Part shown: positions 1 through 6,309 of the stretch, piece after piece | Layout: the number at the start of each line of letters is the position of its first letter | How positions within the stretch are numbered: position 1 is the stretch's first letter | Origin: an uncultured bacterium | Lineage (GTDB): Bacteria; Planctomycetota; Phycisphaerae; Phycisphaerales; UBA1924 | Reading direction: 5' to 3' | Assembly: GCA_938003595.1 (NCBI GenBank) | Contig: CALKYH010000166.1 | Location: forward strand, 1 to 15,812 | Length of the DNA: 15,812 bases | The notes under the pieces: generated by a model | The model's database searches: none | What the model was told of the DNA's origin: nothing | The model's input: the letters and a program-made list of their open reading frames with translations, nothing else | Made by a program: the position numbers and the translations under genes

Positions 1-461
1 TGCCGGCGCGCCACCAGCAGCGCGGCCTGCAGGCCCGTGGGGGTCAGCAGGCGCGAGCGCTCCACGCCCGCGGCGTCGCCCGCCTCCAGCGTGCGACGGG
101 CCATCGGCTCTTCCACCTCGCGGTACCGCGACAGCAGCTCCGGGTTCGACAGCAGCGCCTCGTGCACACGGTCGCGCACGGCGCCGAAGAGGTCTTCATC
201 GTTGGAGGACGCCAGCACCCGGTCGGCCTCTTCATCGAGCAGACGCTGCAGCACGCGCGCCGCCTCGGTGAGGTTGCCGGAGCGCGCCAGTTCGCCGGAT
301 CGGACCAGCCCCTCGGCCGCGGCCGGGGAGTCGTCCAGGAACACCGGGGCCGTGACCGACTGCCGCCCGGTCGCCGCCGGGCAGAGGACCGACAGCGCCG
401 CCGCGGCGAGCGCCCATGCCAGGGCGCGGCGGATCGCGCGTTGCGGCTCTCTTACGGACAT
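1..461 (-). CDS. Secreted TPR/PQQ-propeller-like protein, N-terminal part (truncated by window edge)
   Basis: The first 153 residues are visible and the gene runs off the left edge. The start is the ATG at 461-459, with a GGGAG stretch about 12 bases upstream. Residues 1-7 are followed by two arginines and a hydrophobic segment (about 12-31, ending PAATG), a good Sec signal peptide, so the product is exported. The mature start (about 49-153) is helical, with a repeat-like line GNLTEAARVLQRLLDEEADR at 62-81, then a stretch around SNPELLSRYREVEEPMARR (105-123) and LLTPTGLQAALLVARR. This succession resembles the helical N-terminal region that precedes PQQ-type beta-propellers in planctomycete secreted proteins; that assignment is from memory of the family. 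No propeller blade is in view, so a plain TPR protein is also possible. It diverges from the gene at 832. Confidence 0.6.
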   Translation of the reverse strand, partial: MSVREPQRAIRRALAWALAAAALSVLCPAATGRQSVTAPVFLDDSPAAAEGLVRSGELARSGNLTEAARVLQRLLDEEADRVLASSNDEDLFGAVRDRVHEALLSNPELLSRYREVEEPMARRTLEAGDAAGVERSRLLTPTGLQAALLVARR

Positions 462-831
462 GCGGTCTGAGAACTCCCTTCCATCAATACCGTTCGAGCG
501 GCACGGGGTTCGGTTCCGCGATCGGGGGCCGGCCACCCGTCCATGGGGGCTTGGGGGCGGCTTTGGGGGAATCTGGGGAAGGCGGGCAAGCGCTGTCGGA
601 TGCCCGGCCCGGCGGGCCAGTCGGCGAAGGGTAGGGTCGGCCCCGCGCCGGTGCGGATTCAGTCGGTCCCCCGATCGGCCGATCCAGACCGTCCGGATGG
701 CCCTCGCAGACCTTGCAGTTGTGACGCCGTGCCTGACCGCCCAGGGGGCGGGAAGTTCCGTCGTCGCCGGGGAAGCTGTCCTTAACACGGGCAATGGAAC
801 CGACTTAGGGTCCGGGGCGCATCGTGGCAAG
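462..831. other. 370-bp divergent intergenic spacer
   Basis: This gap lies between the starts of the leftward secreted-protein gene and the rightward DUF5658 gene, so promoters for both should be here. I could not identify convincing -35/-10 pairs. It holds a G-run cluster at 545-578 and a 12-bp perfect palindrome at 673-684 (GATCGGCCGATC). Frames that stay open across it are Arg/Ser/Pro-rich and look like GC-driven noise, so I call no gene in it. Confidence 0.6.
545..578 (+). other. Potential G-quadruplex motif
   Basis: Four G runs of 5, 5, 5 and 4 bases (545-549, 553-557, 565-569, 575-578) are separated by loops of 3, 7 and 5 bases. This meets the usual G3+N1-7 definition for an intramolecular quadruplex on the + strand. 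It sits in the divergent spacer, 84 bases upstream of the leftward gene start and about 250 bases upstream of the rightward one. Folding in vivo and any regulatory role are inference. Confidence 0.5.
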
Positions 832-1209
832 ATGCTCCGCGCCCGCCGCACCACGCTGCTGCTGCTCGCCATGTTCCTCATGGGGCTCTCGGACCTGCTC
901 TGCACGCTGGCCTACATGCGGACCAGCGGCATGGTGGAGCTGAACCCGTTGGCGCGCTGGATCGCGACCGAGGGCGGCGCCGCGGGATTGGTGGCTTTCA
1001 AGCTCGGCACGCTCGCGATGAGCGCCGGGATCCTCTTCGGCCTGCGCTACCGGCCCATCGCCGAGCGCTGCGCCTGGGGCGGCGTGGTGTGCATGCTCGC
1101 GCTCACGCTGCACTGGGTCCACTACAACGCGAACATCCCCGGCATGACGCCCCTGCTCAACGAGCTCGCGGCGTCGTCGCCGCCGGAGTGGGTGCGGTTG
1201 CCGAACTGA
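832..1209 (+). CDS. DUF5658-like small integral membrane protein
   Basis: A 125-residue protein with three hydrophobic segments: about 8-28, 50-71 and 82-97. The pattern SDLLCTLAYMRTSG (20-33) followed by VELNPLARW (35-43) and a Lys in the second helix (LVAFKLGTL) matches what I recall of DUF5658: a D..LT-type first helix, then an E-x-NP-L/M motif. Function is unknown for the family; the product should sit in the inner membrane. The ATG at 832 was chosen because it falls just before the first helix after three basic residues. The frame stays open far upstream, but that part is low-complexity Arg/Ser sequence without family similarity. There is no strong ribosome site (GGCAAG only). The 3' end converges on pdxA with a 10-base gap. 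Confidence 0.65.
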   Translation: MLRARRTTLLLLAMFLMGLSDLLCTLAYMRTSGMVELNPLARWIATEGGAAGLVAFKLGTLAMSAGILFGLRYRPIAERCAWGGVVCMLALTLHWVHYNANIPGMTPLLNELAASSPPEWVRLPN

Positions 1210-1220
1210 CTCGGCTTCTT
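1200..1220 (+). terminator. Short hairpin with T-rich tail at the DUF5658/pdxA convergent junction
   Basis: GCCGA (1200-1204) pairs with TCGGC (1211-1215) across a 6-base loop that contains the TGA stop of the DUF5658 gene (1207-1209), followed by TTCTT. With only 5 bp of stem and an imperfect T tract this is a weak intrinsic-terminator candidate for the + strand gene. Read on the other strand the same stem lies just past the pdxA stop, but without a U-tract. Confidence 0.35.
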
Positions 1221-2257
1221 CAGACCTGCACCAGCGTCGCCGCGAGTTCGAGCGCGCGACGCATCGAGCGCGGGTCGGCGAGGTTCTTGCCCGCGATGTC
1301 GTAGGCCGTGCCGTGGTCCGGGCTGGTGCGCGGCGCCGGGAGGCCCACCGTCACATTCACCGCCTCGTCGCGGAAGAAGGTCTTCACGGGGATCAGCCCC
1401 TGATCGTGGTACATCGCCACCACCACATCGAATTTGCCCGACAGGGCGCGCTCGAACACGGTGTCGCCGGGGTGCGGGCCGGTGGCGTCCAGGCCCTGCT
1501 CGCGCGCCAGGCGGATAGCCGGCTCGATCACGCGCCGCTCGTCGTCGCCGAGCAGGCCGTCCTCGCCCGCGTGCGGGTTCAGGCCGCAGACCGCCACGCG
1601 CGGGCGTGCGATCCCCAGCCGCCGGCACGCCTCGTCGGCCAGCTCGATCTTCTCCAGCACGCGCCCGAGCGTCAGCTCCCCGGCGACCTGGCCCAGGGGG
1701 ATGTGCGTGGTCGCCAGCAGCACGCGCAGTCGAGGGGAGACGAACATCATCGCCGTGCGCTTGGCATGGAAACGAGCGGCGAACAGCTCGGTGTGCCCGG
1801 GCCACTGGCCGTGCCCGGCGAGGGACCAGGCCTTCTTGCTGATCGGCGCCGTCGCGACGGCGTCGGCGTGCAGGGCGTGCCCGGCCGGGGATCGGGTCGC
1901 GGCGATGGCGTCCTCCACGAAGCGGAACGAGGCGTCGCCGCCCTCCCGGGTCGGGGCGCGCTCGCGCGGGTTGGCGAAGGCGTCCGCCGGGGTGCGGGTG
2001 TCGTCCACGAGGATCACCTCGTGCGGCGCCGTGGCGGCGGCGACCGGCTCCGGGGCGCCGCGCGCGATCCGCCACCAGAACGGCTCGATCCCCGCGCTCT
2101 CCGCGGCGTCGAGCATGGGCTGGTGCGTGCCGAAGACCAGGAAGCGAGCCCGCCGGCGCAGGATCGGGTCCCCCAGCGCCTTGACGAGCACCTCGGGCCC
2201 GATCCCCAGCGGATCGCCCATCGAGACCGCCACCACAGGCTTTCGGGCCGGGTCCAT
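1220..2257 (-). CDS. pdxA: 4-hydroxythreonine-4-phosphate dehydrogenase PdxA
   Basis: PdxA oxidises 4-phosphohydroxy-L-threonine with NAD to an intermediate that PdxJ condenses into pyridoxine 5'-phosphate, in the DXP-dependent vitamin B6 pathway; it is a cytoplasmic metal-dependent dimer. The 345-residue length is near the family norm (about 330). Signature motifs run in order: GDPLGIGPE (14-22), ISKKA (139-143), GHTE with H155, THIPL with H185, GLNPHAGEDG (225-234), GPHPGDTVF (260-268), YHDQGLIPVK with H284, and RTSPDHGTAYDIAG (310-323). H155, H185 and H284 correspond to the three metal-binding histidines of the family, so the enzyme looks intact. The ATG at 2257 has AGGA about nine bases upstream. 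It stands alone, divergent from the DUF4870 pair, with no other B6 gene nearby. Confidence 0.97.
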   Translation of the reverse strand: MDPARKPVVAVSMGDPLGIGPEVLVKALGDPILRRRARFLVFGTHQPMLDAAESAGIEPFWWRIARGAPEPVAAATAPHEVILVDDTRTPADAFANPRERAPTREGGDASFRFVEDAIAATRSPAGHALHADAVATAPISKKAWSLAGHGQWPGHTELFAARFHAKRTAMMFVSPRLRVLLATTHIPLGQVAGELTLGRVLEKIELADEACRRLGIARPRVAVCGLNPHAGEDGLLGDDERRVIEPAIRLAREQGLDATGPHPGDTVFERALSGKFDVVVAMYHDQGLIPVKTFFRDEAVNVTVGLPAPRTSPDHGTAYDIAGKNLADPRSMRRALELAATLVQV

Positions 2258-2347
2258 GGCCCGATCCTAAGCCCCCGAAACCCCGGGGGTGGAAACCCGA
2301 ATCAGCCCATGACGACGCCTCCTCCATGACCTCCAGCCGAGCGCGCC

Positions 2348-2794
2348 ATGCCCCGCAGCCCCTTCCAACCCGCTCCCATCGATCCGAACGCGGACAGCAG
2401 CCAGCGCAACTGGTCGCAGTGGACGCATCTGGTCGGGCTGCTGTCGGCGTTCCCGTGGGTGACCTTCGTGGGGCTCATCGGCACGGCCGGGCTGTGGCTG
2501 GTGCGCCGGAACCAGAGCGAGTTCATCGACGACCACGGGCGCGAGGCGCTGAACTTCCAGATCTCGATCCTCCTCTACAGCTCCGCCGGCACGCTGGCGT
2601 CGATGTTCGCCGGCGGGTCCGTGGGGGCGCTGGCGGCCGTCGCCGTCGGGGCGCTGACGATCTACGGCGGCATCCGCGGCGCGACGGCCGCGGGCCGAGG
2701 CGAGTACTTCCGCTACCCCATGTGCCTGCGGTTCATCCACGACGGGGACGAGATCCTCGGGCGGCGGGCCGCCCGTCACGCGGCGCCGTACTAG
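2348..2794 (+). CDS. DUF4870 membrane protein, copy 1
   Basis: A 148-residue protein. After a polar N-terminus (1-24) comes HLVGLLSAFPWVTFVG (27-42), a first hydrophobic segment, then WLVRRNQSEFIDDHGREALNF (50-70), more hydrophobic segments at about 71-88 and 90-112, and a closing GEYFRYPMCLRFI (118-130). The order H..G..., (R/K)..S.F.DDHGREALNFQ..., (K/R)GE.FRYP..IRFI is the DUF4870 (Tic20-like) signature. The family is an inner-membrane protein of unknown function. The ATG at 2348 lacks a clear ribosome site; an ATG at 2326 is in another frame. Copy 2 follows after 24 bases, and the pair is probably co-transcribed. The shared block with copy 2 is identical over 30 bases. Confidence 0.85.
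   Translation: MPRSPFQPAPIDPNADSSQRNWSQWTHLVGLLSAFPWVTFVGLIGTAGLWLVRRNQSEFIDDHGREALNFQISILLYSSAGTLASMFAGGSVGALAAVAVGALTIYGGIRGATAAGRGEYFRYPMCLRFIHDGDEILGRRAARHAAPY
2528..2557 (+). repeat. 30-bp exact direct repeat, copy A (inside DUF4870 copy 1)
   Basis: These 30 bases encode DDHGREALNF and are identical to 3038-3067 in the neighbouring paralogue, including every wobble position. Flanking bases differ on both sides. Confidence 0.9.
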
Positions 2795-2805
2795 CGCCGA
2801 GATCG

Positions 2806-2811
2806 AAGGAG
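2806..2811 (+). promoter_or_regulatory. Ribosome-binding site AAGGAG for DUF4870 copy 2
   Basis: AAGGAG lies 7 bases before the ATG at 2819 and supports that start. A second in-frame ATG at 2873 has its own GAGGA six bases upstream, so a shorter product lacking 18 polar residues is also possible. Confidence 0.6.
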
Positions 2812-2818
2812 CGCCAAG

Positions 2819-3259
2819 ATGCACGCGTACGCCCCTGCCCAGGACCGCCCGTTCACTCCCCGAGGATCCGCCATGTACGACCCTCGCGCCGTTGATGCGA
2901 ACGCCACCCCCGAGGAGCGCACCTGGGCGACCTTCCAGCACCTGGGCGGCCTCATGGCGTGGTTCGTGATCGGGCCGTTCTGCGTGCTCGTGCCGCTGGT
3001 GATGTGGCTGATCAAGAAGGACGAGTCCGAGTACCTGGACGACCACGGGCGCGAGGCGCTGAACTTCGAGCTGTCGCTGCTGCTCTACGCGCTCCTGCTG
3101 ATTCCCGTGGCGATCCTGACGCTGGGCCTGGGCGCGCTGCTGTACATCCCCTGGGCGGCGCTGGGGCTGATCGGGCCGATCGTCGGTTCGGTCGCCGCCA
3201 ACAAGGGGCGGTACTTCCGCTACCCCGCGACCATCCGCTTCATCGCGCCGCGTTATTGA
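2819..3259 (+). CDS. DUF4870 membrane protein, copy 2
   Basis: A 146-residue paralogue of the preceding gene. It has a polar N-terminus (1-34), then TFQHLGGLMAWFVIGP (38-53) with a hydrophobic run to about 65, KKDESEYLDDHGREALNF (66-83), a long hydrophobic stretch (about 84-125) carrying two helices, and KGRYFRYPATIRFIAPRY at the end. It fits the DUF4870 consensus better than copy 1, because it keeps the KKD.S segment and the central Leu/Ile-rich helices. No catalytic residues are known for this family and none are apparent. The 3' end overlaps the oppositely oriented M16 peptidase gene by 20 bases, so its final codons are antisense to the peptidase's last codons. Confidence 0.88.
   Translation: MHAYAPAQDRPFTPRGSAMYDPRAVDANATPEERTWATFQHLGGLMAWFVIGPFCVLVPLVMWLIKKDESEYLDDHGREALNFELSLLLYALLLIPVAILTLGLGALLYIPWAALGLIGPIVGSVAANKGRYFRYPATIRFIAPRY
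3038..3067 (+). repeat. 30-bp exact direct repeat, copy B (inside DUF4870 copy 2)
   Basis: This is the second copy of the identical 30-base block at 2528-2557, encoding DDHGREALNF. The distance between copies (510 bases) matches the tandem gene spacing. Confidence 0.9.
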
Positions 3260-6113
3260 CGACCGGCTCCGCCTCGGGCGCCCCGGGCTGCTCCGGACGG
3301 ATAATGAAGGTGAAGCGCTGCTCCGGAGTCCAGACGGCGCGGAACGCCTCGTGCACCTGCTCGCGCGTGACGGCGTTCAGCCGGGCCGCGGCGTCGGCGA
3401 CATCGTTCAGGTCTCTGCCCCGGTAGGTCTGGTCGGCCAGCGTCCTGGCCCAGTACTGCGGCTCGCGGAGCTTCTCGTCCATCGTGTTGAGCAGCTGCGC
3501 CCGGGCGACCTGCACCTCCTCCTCGGTCGGACCCTCCGCCGCGAACCCGGCGAACTGCTCCGTCAGCTGCGCCGTCAGCTCGTCGGCCTGGGCCGGCTCG
3601 GTGGTGCTCGCGGCGTAGAAGAGCCCGAATCCCGGGTAGGCCTCCGCCGGCGTGTGCATGGCGCGGATGGAGTGCACCAGCTGCTCGTCGTCGCGGAGCG
3701 TGCGGAGCAGGCGGGTCGTCAGGATCTGCGCCGCCAGGTCGAGCGCGCGCACGGCCTCGCTGTCGGCCGCGTCCGCGCCGGACATGCCCACCAGCGCGAC
3801 CGCCTGGGGCGTGACCGTCTCCACGCCGACATCGCGCAGGATCGGTCCGGGCGAGCGCTCGATGCGACGGCGCTCCGCGAACACGCCGGGCGAGATGCGC
3901 TCGCGGTTCGGGATCGAACCCAGGTAGCGCTCGATCAGCCCCAAGGCGCTGGCGCGATCGATGTCCCCCACCACCGCGACCTCCACCGGGCCGGTCGCGA
4001 CCATGCGGTCGAGCCAGGCCTGCGCCCGGGCCGCGTCCACCGCCTCGACCTCCGGCGCCTCGACGAGGCGAGCCCCGGCGGCGCTTTCGGGATAGAGCGC
4101 GTCGATCGCGACCTCCGACAGCAGACGCACGGGCTGGGTCTTGCGCGCGGCGATGGCCTGCAGCGTGGACTCGCGCCACTGCTCCAGCGCCGCGGCCTCG
4201 ACTTTCGGCTCGGTCAGCAGCAGATGCGCCACCTGCAGCGCGGCCTCGAGGTCGCGCGGGCTGGCGGTGATGGTCAGGGTGAGCGCGTCGCGCCCCATGT
4301 CGACGCCGAGCTTCACATCGCGCCCGGTCAGCAGCGAGCGGATGTCGGCGCCGGAGACCGAGCGTGCGGCGGGCCGCTCCCAGGCGGTCGCCGCGGCGGA
4401 GGAAAGCCCACGATCGGACGCGGTCTCTTCGATCCAGCCGCCCGCCAGCGTGATCGCGACGGAGACGGTGTTGCGCTTGTAGTCGGTGGACCGGTGGTGC
4501 GCGCGCACGCCGTTGCTCAACCACGCCGAGAGCGCCCCGGCGCCGGGGTGCATCTCGATCTCCACCACGCGTCCCGGCTCGGGCGGCGACTTGAGAATCG
4601 CGTCCGGGCGCGCCTTCTCGACCTCCGCCGCGAGTTCGCCCGCCATCACGCCCAGGCTGGCGGCGAGGACCTCCTTCTCGGTCGGCGCGTCGACGCCCTC
4701 GCGCTGCGGCATGGTCAGGAGGCGCACGGCGCGCGCGGTGTCGAATCGGTCCGCGAAGGCGCCGGAGACCTCGTCGGGCGTGATCGTCGAGAGAATCGCC
4801 GCGGTCAGGTTCGCGCGCTGGCGCGAGGACGGCACGGGCTCGTTGTGCTCCGCGGCCTGGGCGATCTGCCGGGCCAGCGAGACCGACGAGGCCGACGCCT
4901 CCCGCGCCGCCTCCGCCTCCGCCCGGGCGATCAGCTCGCGACGCGCATCGTCGATCTCCCGCGCCCGGAACCCGTGCCGGCGCGCCCGCTCCATCTCGCG
5001 CGACAGCTGTGTGACGATCTCACGCCAGCGCGAGGGCTCGCCCCAGGCCGCGGCCGTCGCCTTCGAGGCCCCGCCCGCCAGATCGTCCACGCTCACCTCG
5101 GCGCGACGGAAGACGGCCTCGCCCGTGTCGATCTTGCCCTCCAGCCGGCGCTGGAACGCCCACGCGCCCATCTGGTCCAGCAGCGAGCGGCGCAGGTCCA
5201 GCTCGGTCCGCACGGCGAGCGAGCCGGGCTTGACCACCGACAGCTGGGCCTCGCACATCGTCAGTTCAGGGTCGGTGACCACCGCGGCGCGCGCTTCGAG
5301 TTCGGGCGCGATCCGCAGGCTCGGGCGGGACCGCGCGCCGTCGCGCGCCTCGAGGCCGCCCAGCTCGTCGGCGATCAGCGCCGCGAGATGCTCGGCCGAC
5401 GCGTCGCCCACGGCGATCACGGTGATGTTCCAGGGCCGGTGCCAGGCGTCGTAGTACGCGCGGAGCTGATCGATGTCGGCGCGCAGCAGCGCGGCCTCGT
5501 CGCCCATCGGCAGGCGCCGGCCGACGATCGAGCCCGGGACCAGCCGCGCCAGCGCCTTGTCCCTGGCCCGCTGCTCCGGGCCGCTGAAGCGGCGGAACTC
5601 CTCCAGCACGATGCGCTTCTCGTCCTCGAACTGCTCGTCCTGCAGCAGCAGCCCGCCGGCGACATCCGCGAAGAACCGCAGCCCGGCGCGGATCGTGTCG
5701 TCATCGGCGCGGGGCAGCTCCAGCGAGTACTCCGACGCGCCGAACGACAGCCGCCCGGACTGGTGCCGGCCGAAGGTCAGGCCCAGGGACTCGAAGTACG
5801 GCGCCAGCTCGCCCGGGGGAAAGCGCTCGGAGCCGGCGAACGCCATGTGCTCGAGCAGGTGCGCGACGCCGCGCTGGGCGTCGGTCTCGTGCAGCGAGCC
5901 GGCGTGCACCACCATCTGCAGCGCCACACGCCCGGGGGGCGTGGGGTTGTGCAGCGCGACGACGCTCAGGCCGTTGGGCAGCGTGCGCCGGAGCAGGTCC
6001 GGCCGGTCCGGGACCGGATCGAGCGGCGCCGCCGCGAGGCGCACGCAGGCGAACACCAGCGCCAGCACGGCGACAAAGCAACGCGGGATGTCGGCGGCGG
6101 ATCGCAGCGTCAC
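3240..6113 (-). CDS. Secreted M16 (pitrilysin/insulinase-type) zinc metallopeptidase
   Basis: With the GTG at 6113 the product is 957 residues, the usual length of a two-repeat M16 protein. Residues 1-29 (TLRSAADIPRC, then a hydrophobic run ending LAAA) form a signal peptide, placing it in the periplasm or outside. The inverted zinc motif HLLEH is at 85-89. The EDEKRIVLEE segment (about 163-172) supplies the downstream glutamates expected some 76 residues later, so the N-terminal domain should be catalytic. The second half (about 490-957) is the non-catalytic M16 partner domain. The open frame extends 56 codons further upstream to an ATG at 6281, but that part is Pro/Gly/Ser-rich and would bury the signal peptide. 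GGAAGGGGAG just before the GTG supports the shorter start. The substrate is unknown; family members degrade peptides. It overlaps DUF4870 copy 2 tail-to-tail. Confidence 0.93.
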   Translation of the reverse strand: MTLRSAADIPRCFVAVLALVFACVRLAAAPLDPVPDRPDLLRRTLPNGLSVVALHNPTPPGRVALQMVVHAGSLHETDAQRGVAHLLEHMAFAGSERFPPGELAPYFESLGLTFGRHQSGRLSFGASEYSLELPRADDDTIRAGLRFFADVAGGLLLQDEQFEDEKRIVLEEFRRFSGPEQRARDKALARLVPGSIVGRRLPMGDEAALLRADIDQLRAYYDAWHRPWNITVIAVGDASAEHLAALIADELGGLEARDGARSRPSLRIAPELEARAAVVTDPELTMCEAQLSVVKPGSLAVRTELDLRRSLLDQMGAWAFQRRLEGKIDTGEAVFRRAEVSVDDLAGGASKATAAAWGEPSRWREIVTQLSREMERARRHGFRAREIDDARRELIARAEAEAAREASASSVSLARQIAQAAEHNEPVPSSRQRANLTAAILSTITPDEVSGAFADRFDTARAVRLLTMPQREGVDAPTEKEVLAASLGVMAGELAAEVEKARPDAILKSPPEPGRVVEIEMHPGAGALSAWLSNGVRAHHRSTDYKRNTVSVAITLAGGWIEETASDRGLSSAAATAWERPAARSVSGADIRSLLTGRDVKLGVDMGRDALTLTITASPRDLEAALQVAHLLLTEPKVEAAALEQWRESTLQAIAARKTQPVRLLSEVAIDALYPESAAGARLVEAPEVEAVDAARAQAWLDRMVATGPVEVAVVGDIDRASALGLIERYLGSIPNRERISPGVFAERRRIERSPGPILRDVGVETVTPQAVALVGMSGADAADSEAVRALDLAAQILTTRLLRTLRDDEQLVHSIRAMHTPAEAYPGFGLFYAASTTEPAQADELTAQLTEQFAGFAAEGPTEEEVQVARAQLLNTMDEKLREPQYWARTLADQTYRGRDLNDVADAAARLNAVTREQVHEAFRAVWTPEQRFTFIIRPEQPGAPEAEPVVNNAAR

Positions 6114-6115
6114 GG

Positions 6116-6125
6116 CTCCCCTTCC
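6116..6125 (-). promoter_or_regulatory. Ribosome-binding site deciding the GTG start of the M16 gene
   Basis: Read on the - strand, GGAAGGGGAG ends two bases before the GTG at 6113. The AAGG core is at usable spacing, which favours this start over the ATG at 6281. Confidence 0.5.
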
Positions 6126-6232
6126 ACACCTTCGAGAGATTCTAAAGCCGACACCCCGAGCGGTTGCCGAACAGCGACCCCCGGGATCCGGGCCCGGGCC
6201 CTCGGGATCGCCGGTGCATGAGCTGGCGATGT

Positions 6233-6252
6233 CCCCAGAAGGGCTTTCGGGG
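6233..6252 (+). promoter_or_regulatory. Possible leader hairpin upstream of dnaE
   Basis: CCCC (6233-6236) and GAA (6238-6240) can pair with TTC (6246-6248) and GGGG (6249-6252), with one bulged A and a 5-base loop. If dnaE transcription starts upstream of this point, the hairpin would sit about 58 bases before the start codon. No role is known; it may be chance in GC-rich DNA. Confidence 0.2.
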
Positions 6253-6295
6253 GAGATACCATGAGGCGAGGGCATCGGCATACCTTATATAGAGG

Positions 6296-6302
6296 AAGGA
6301 GG
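6296..6302 (+). promoter_or_regulatory. Consensus Shine-Dalgarno for dnaE
   Basis: AAGGAGG lies 7 bases before the ATG at 6310 and fixes the dnaE start. It is the best ribosome site in the window. It is preceded by a rare AT-rich patch (TTATATA, about 6285-6291) that is too close to be the -10 of a transcript carrying this site. Confidence 0.8.
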
Positions 6303-6309
6303 CGGCAAT

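Noticed and set aside
37..831. Upstream extension of the DUF5658 gene to 37
   Set aside because: The added 265 residues are Ser/Arg-rich without family similarity and run antisense through the secreted-protein gene. The domain begins at 832.
2276..2289. C-run/G-run inverted repeat between pdxA and DUF4870 copy 1 as a terminator
   Set aside because: It lies between two gene starts rather than gene ends, has no T tract, and such C/G runs are expected in this DNA.
6179..6209. Dense CCCGGG/GGGCCC inverted repeats upstream of dnaE
   Set aside because: Several overlapping short pairings are possible but none is clearly favoured; this is likely a by-product of a locally very GC-rich spacer.
3351..6221. 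956-residue open frame on the + strand opposite the M16 gene
   Set aside because: It is Arg/Gly/Leu/Val low-complexity sequence with no recognisable domain. The reverse frame of a GC3-rich gene stays open by chance, and the M16 frame has clear motifs.
6114..6281. Longer N-terminus for the M16 peptidase, starting at the ATG 6281
   Set aside because: It would place 56 Pro/Gly/Ser-rich residues before a clear signal peptide. The GTG at 6113 has a good ribosome site.
6285..6291. TATATA as a -10 promoter element for dnaE
   Set aside because: It lies only five bases before the ribosome site, so a transcript starting from it would lack the Shine-Dalgarno; no matching -35 is visible.
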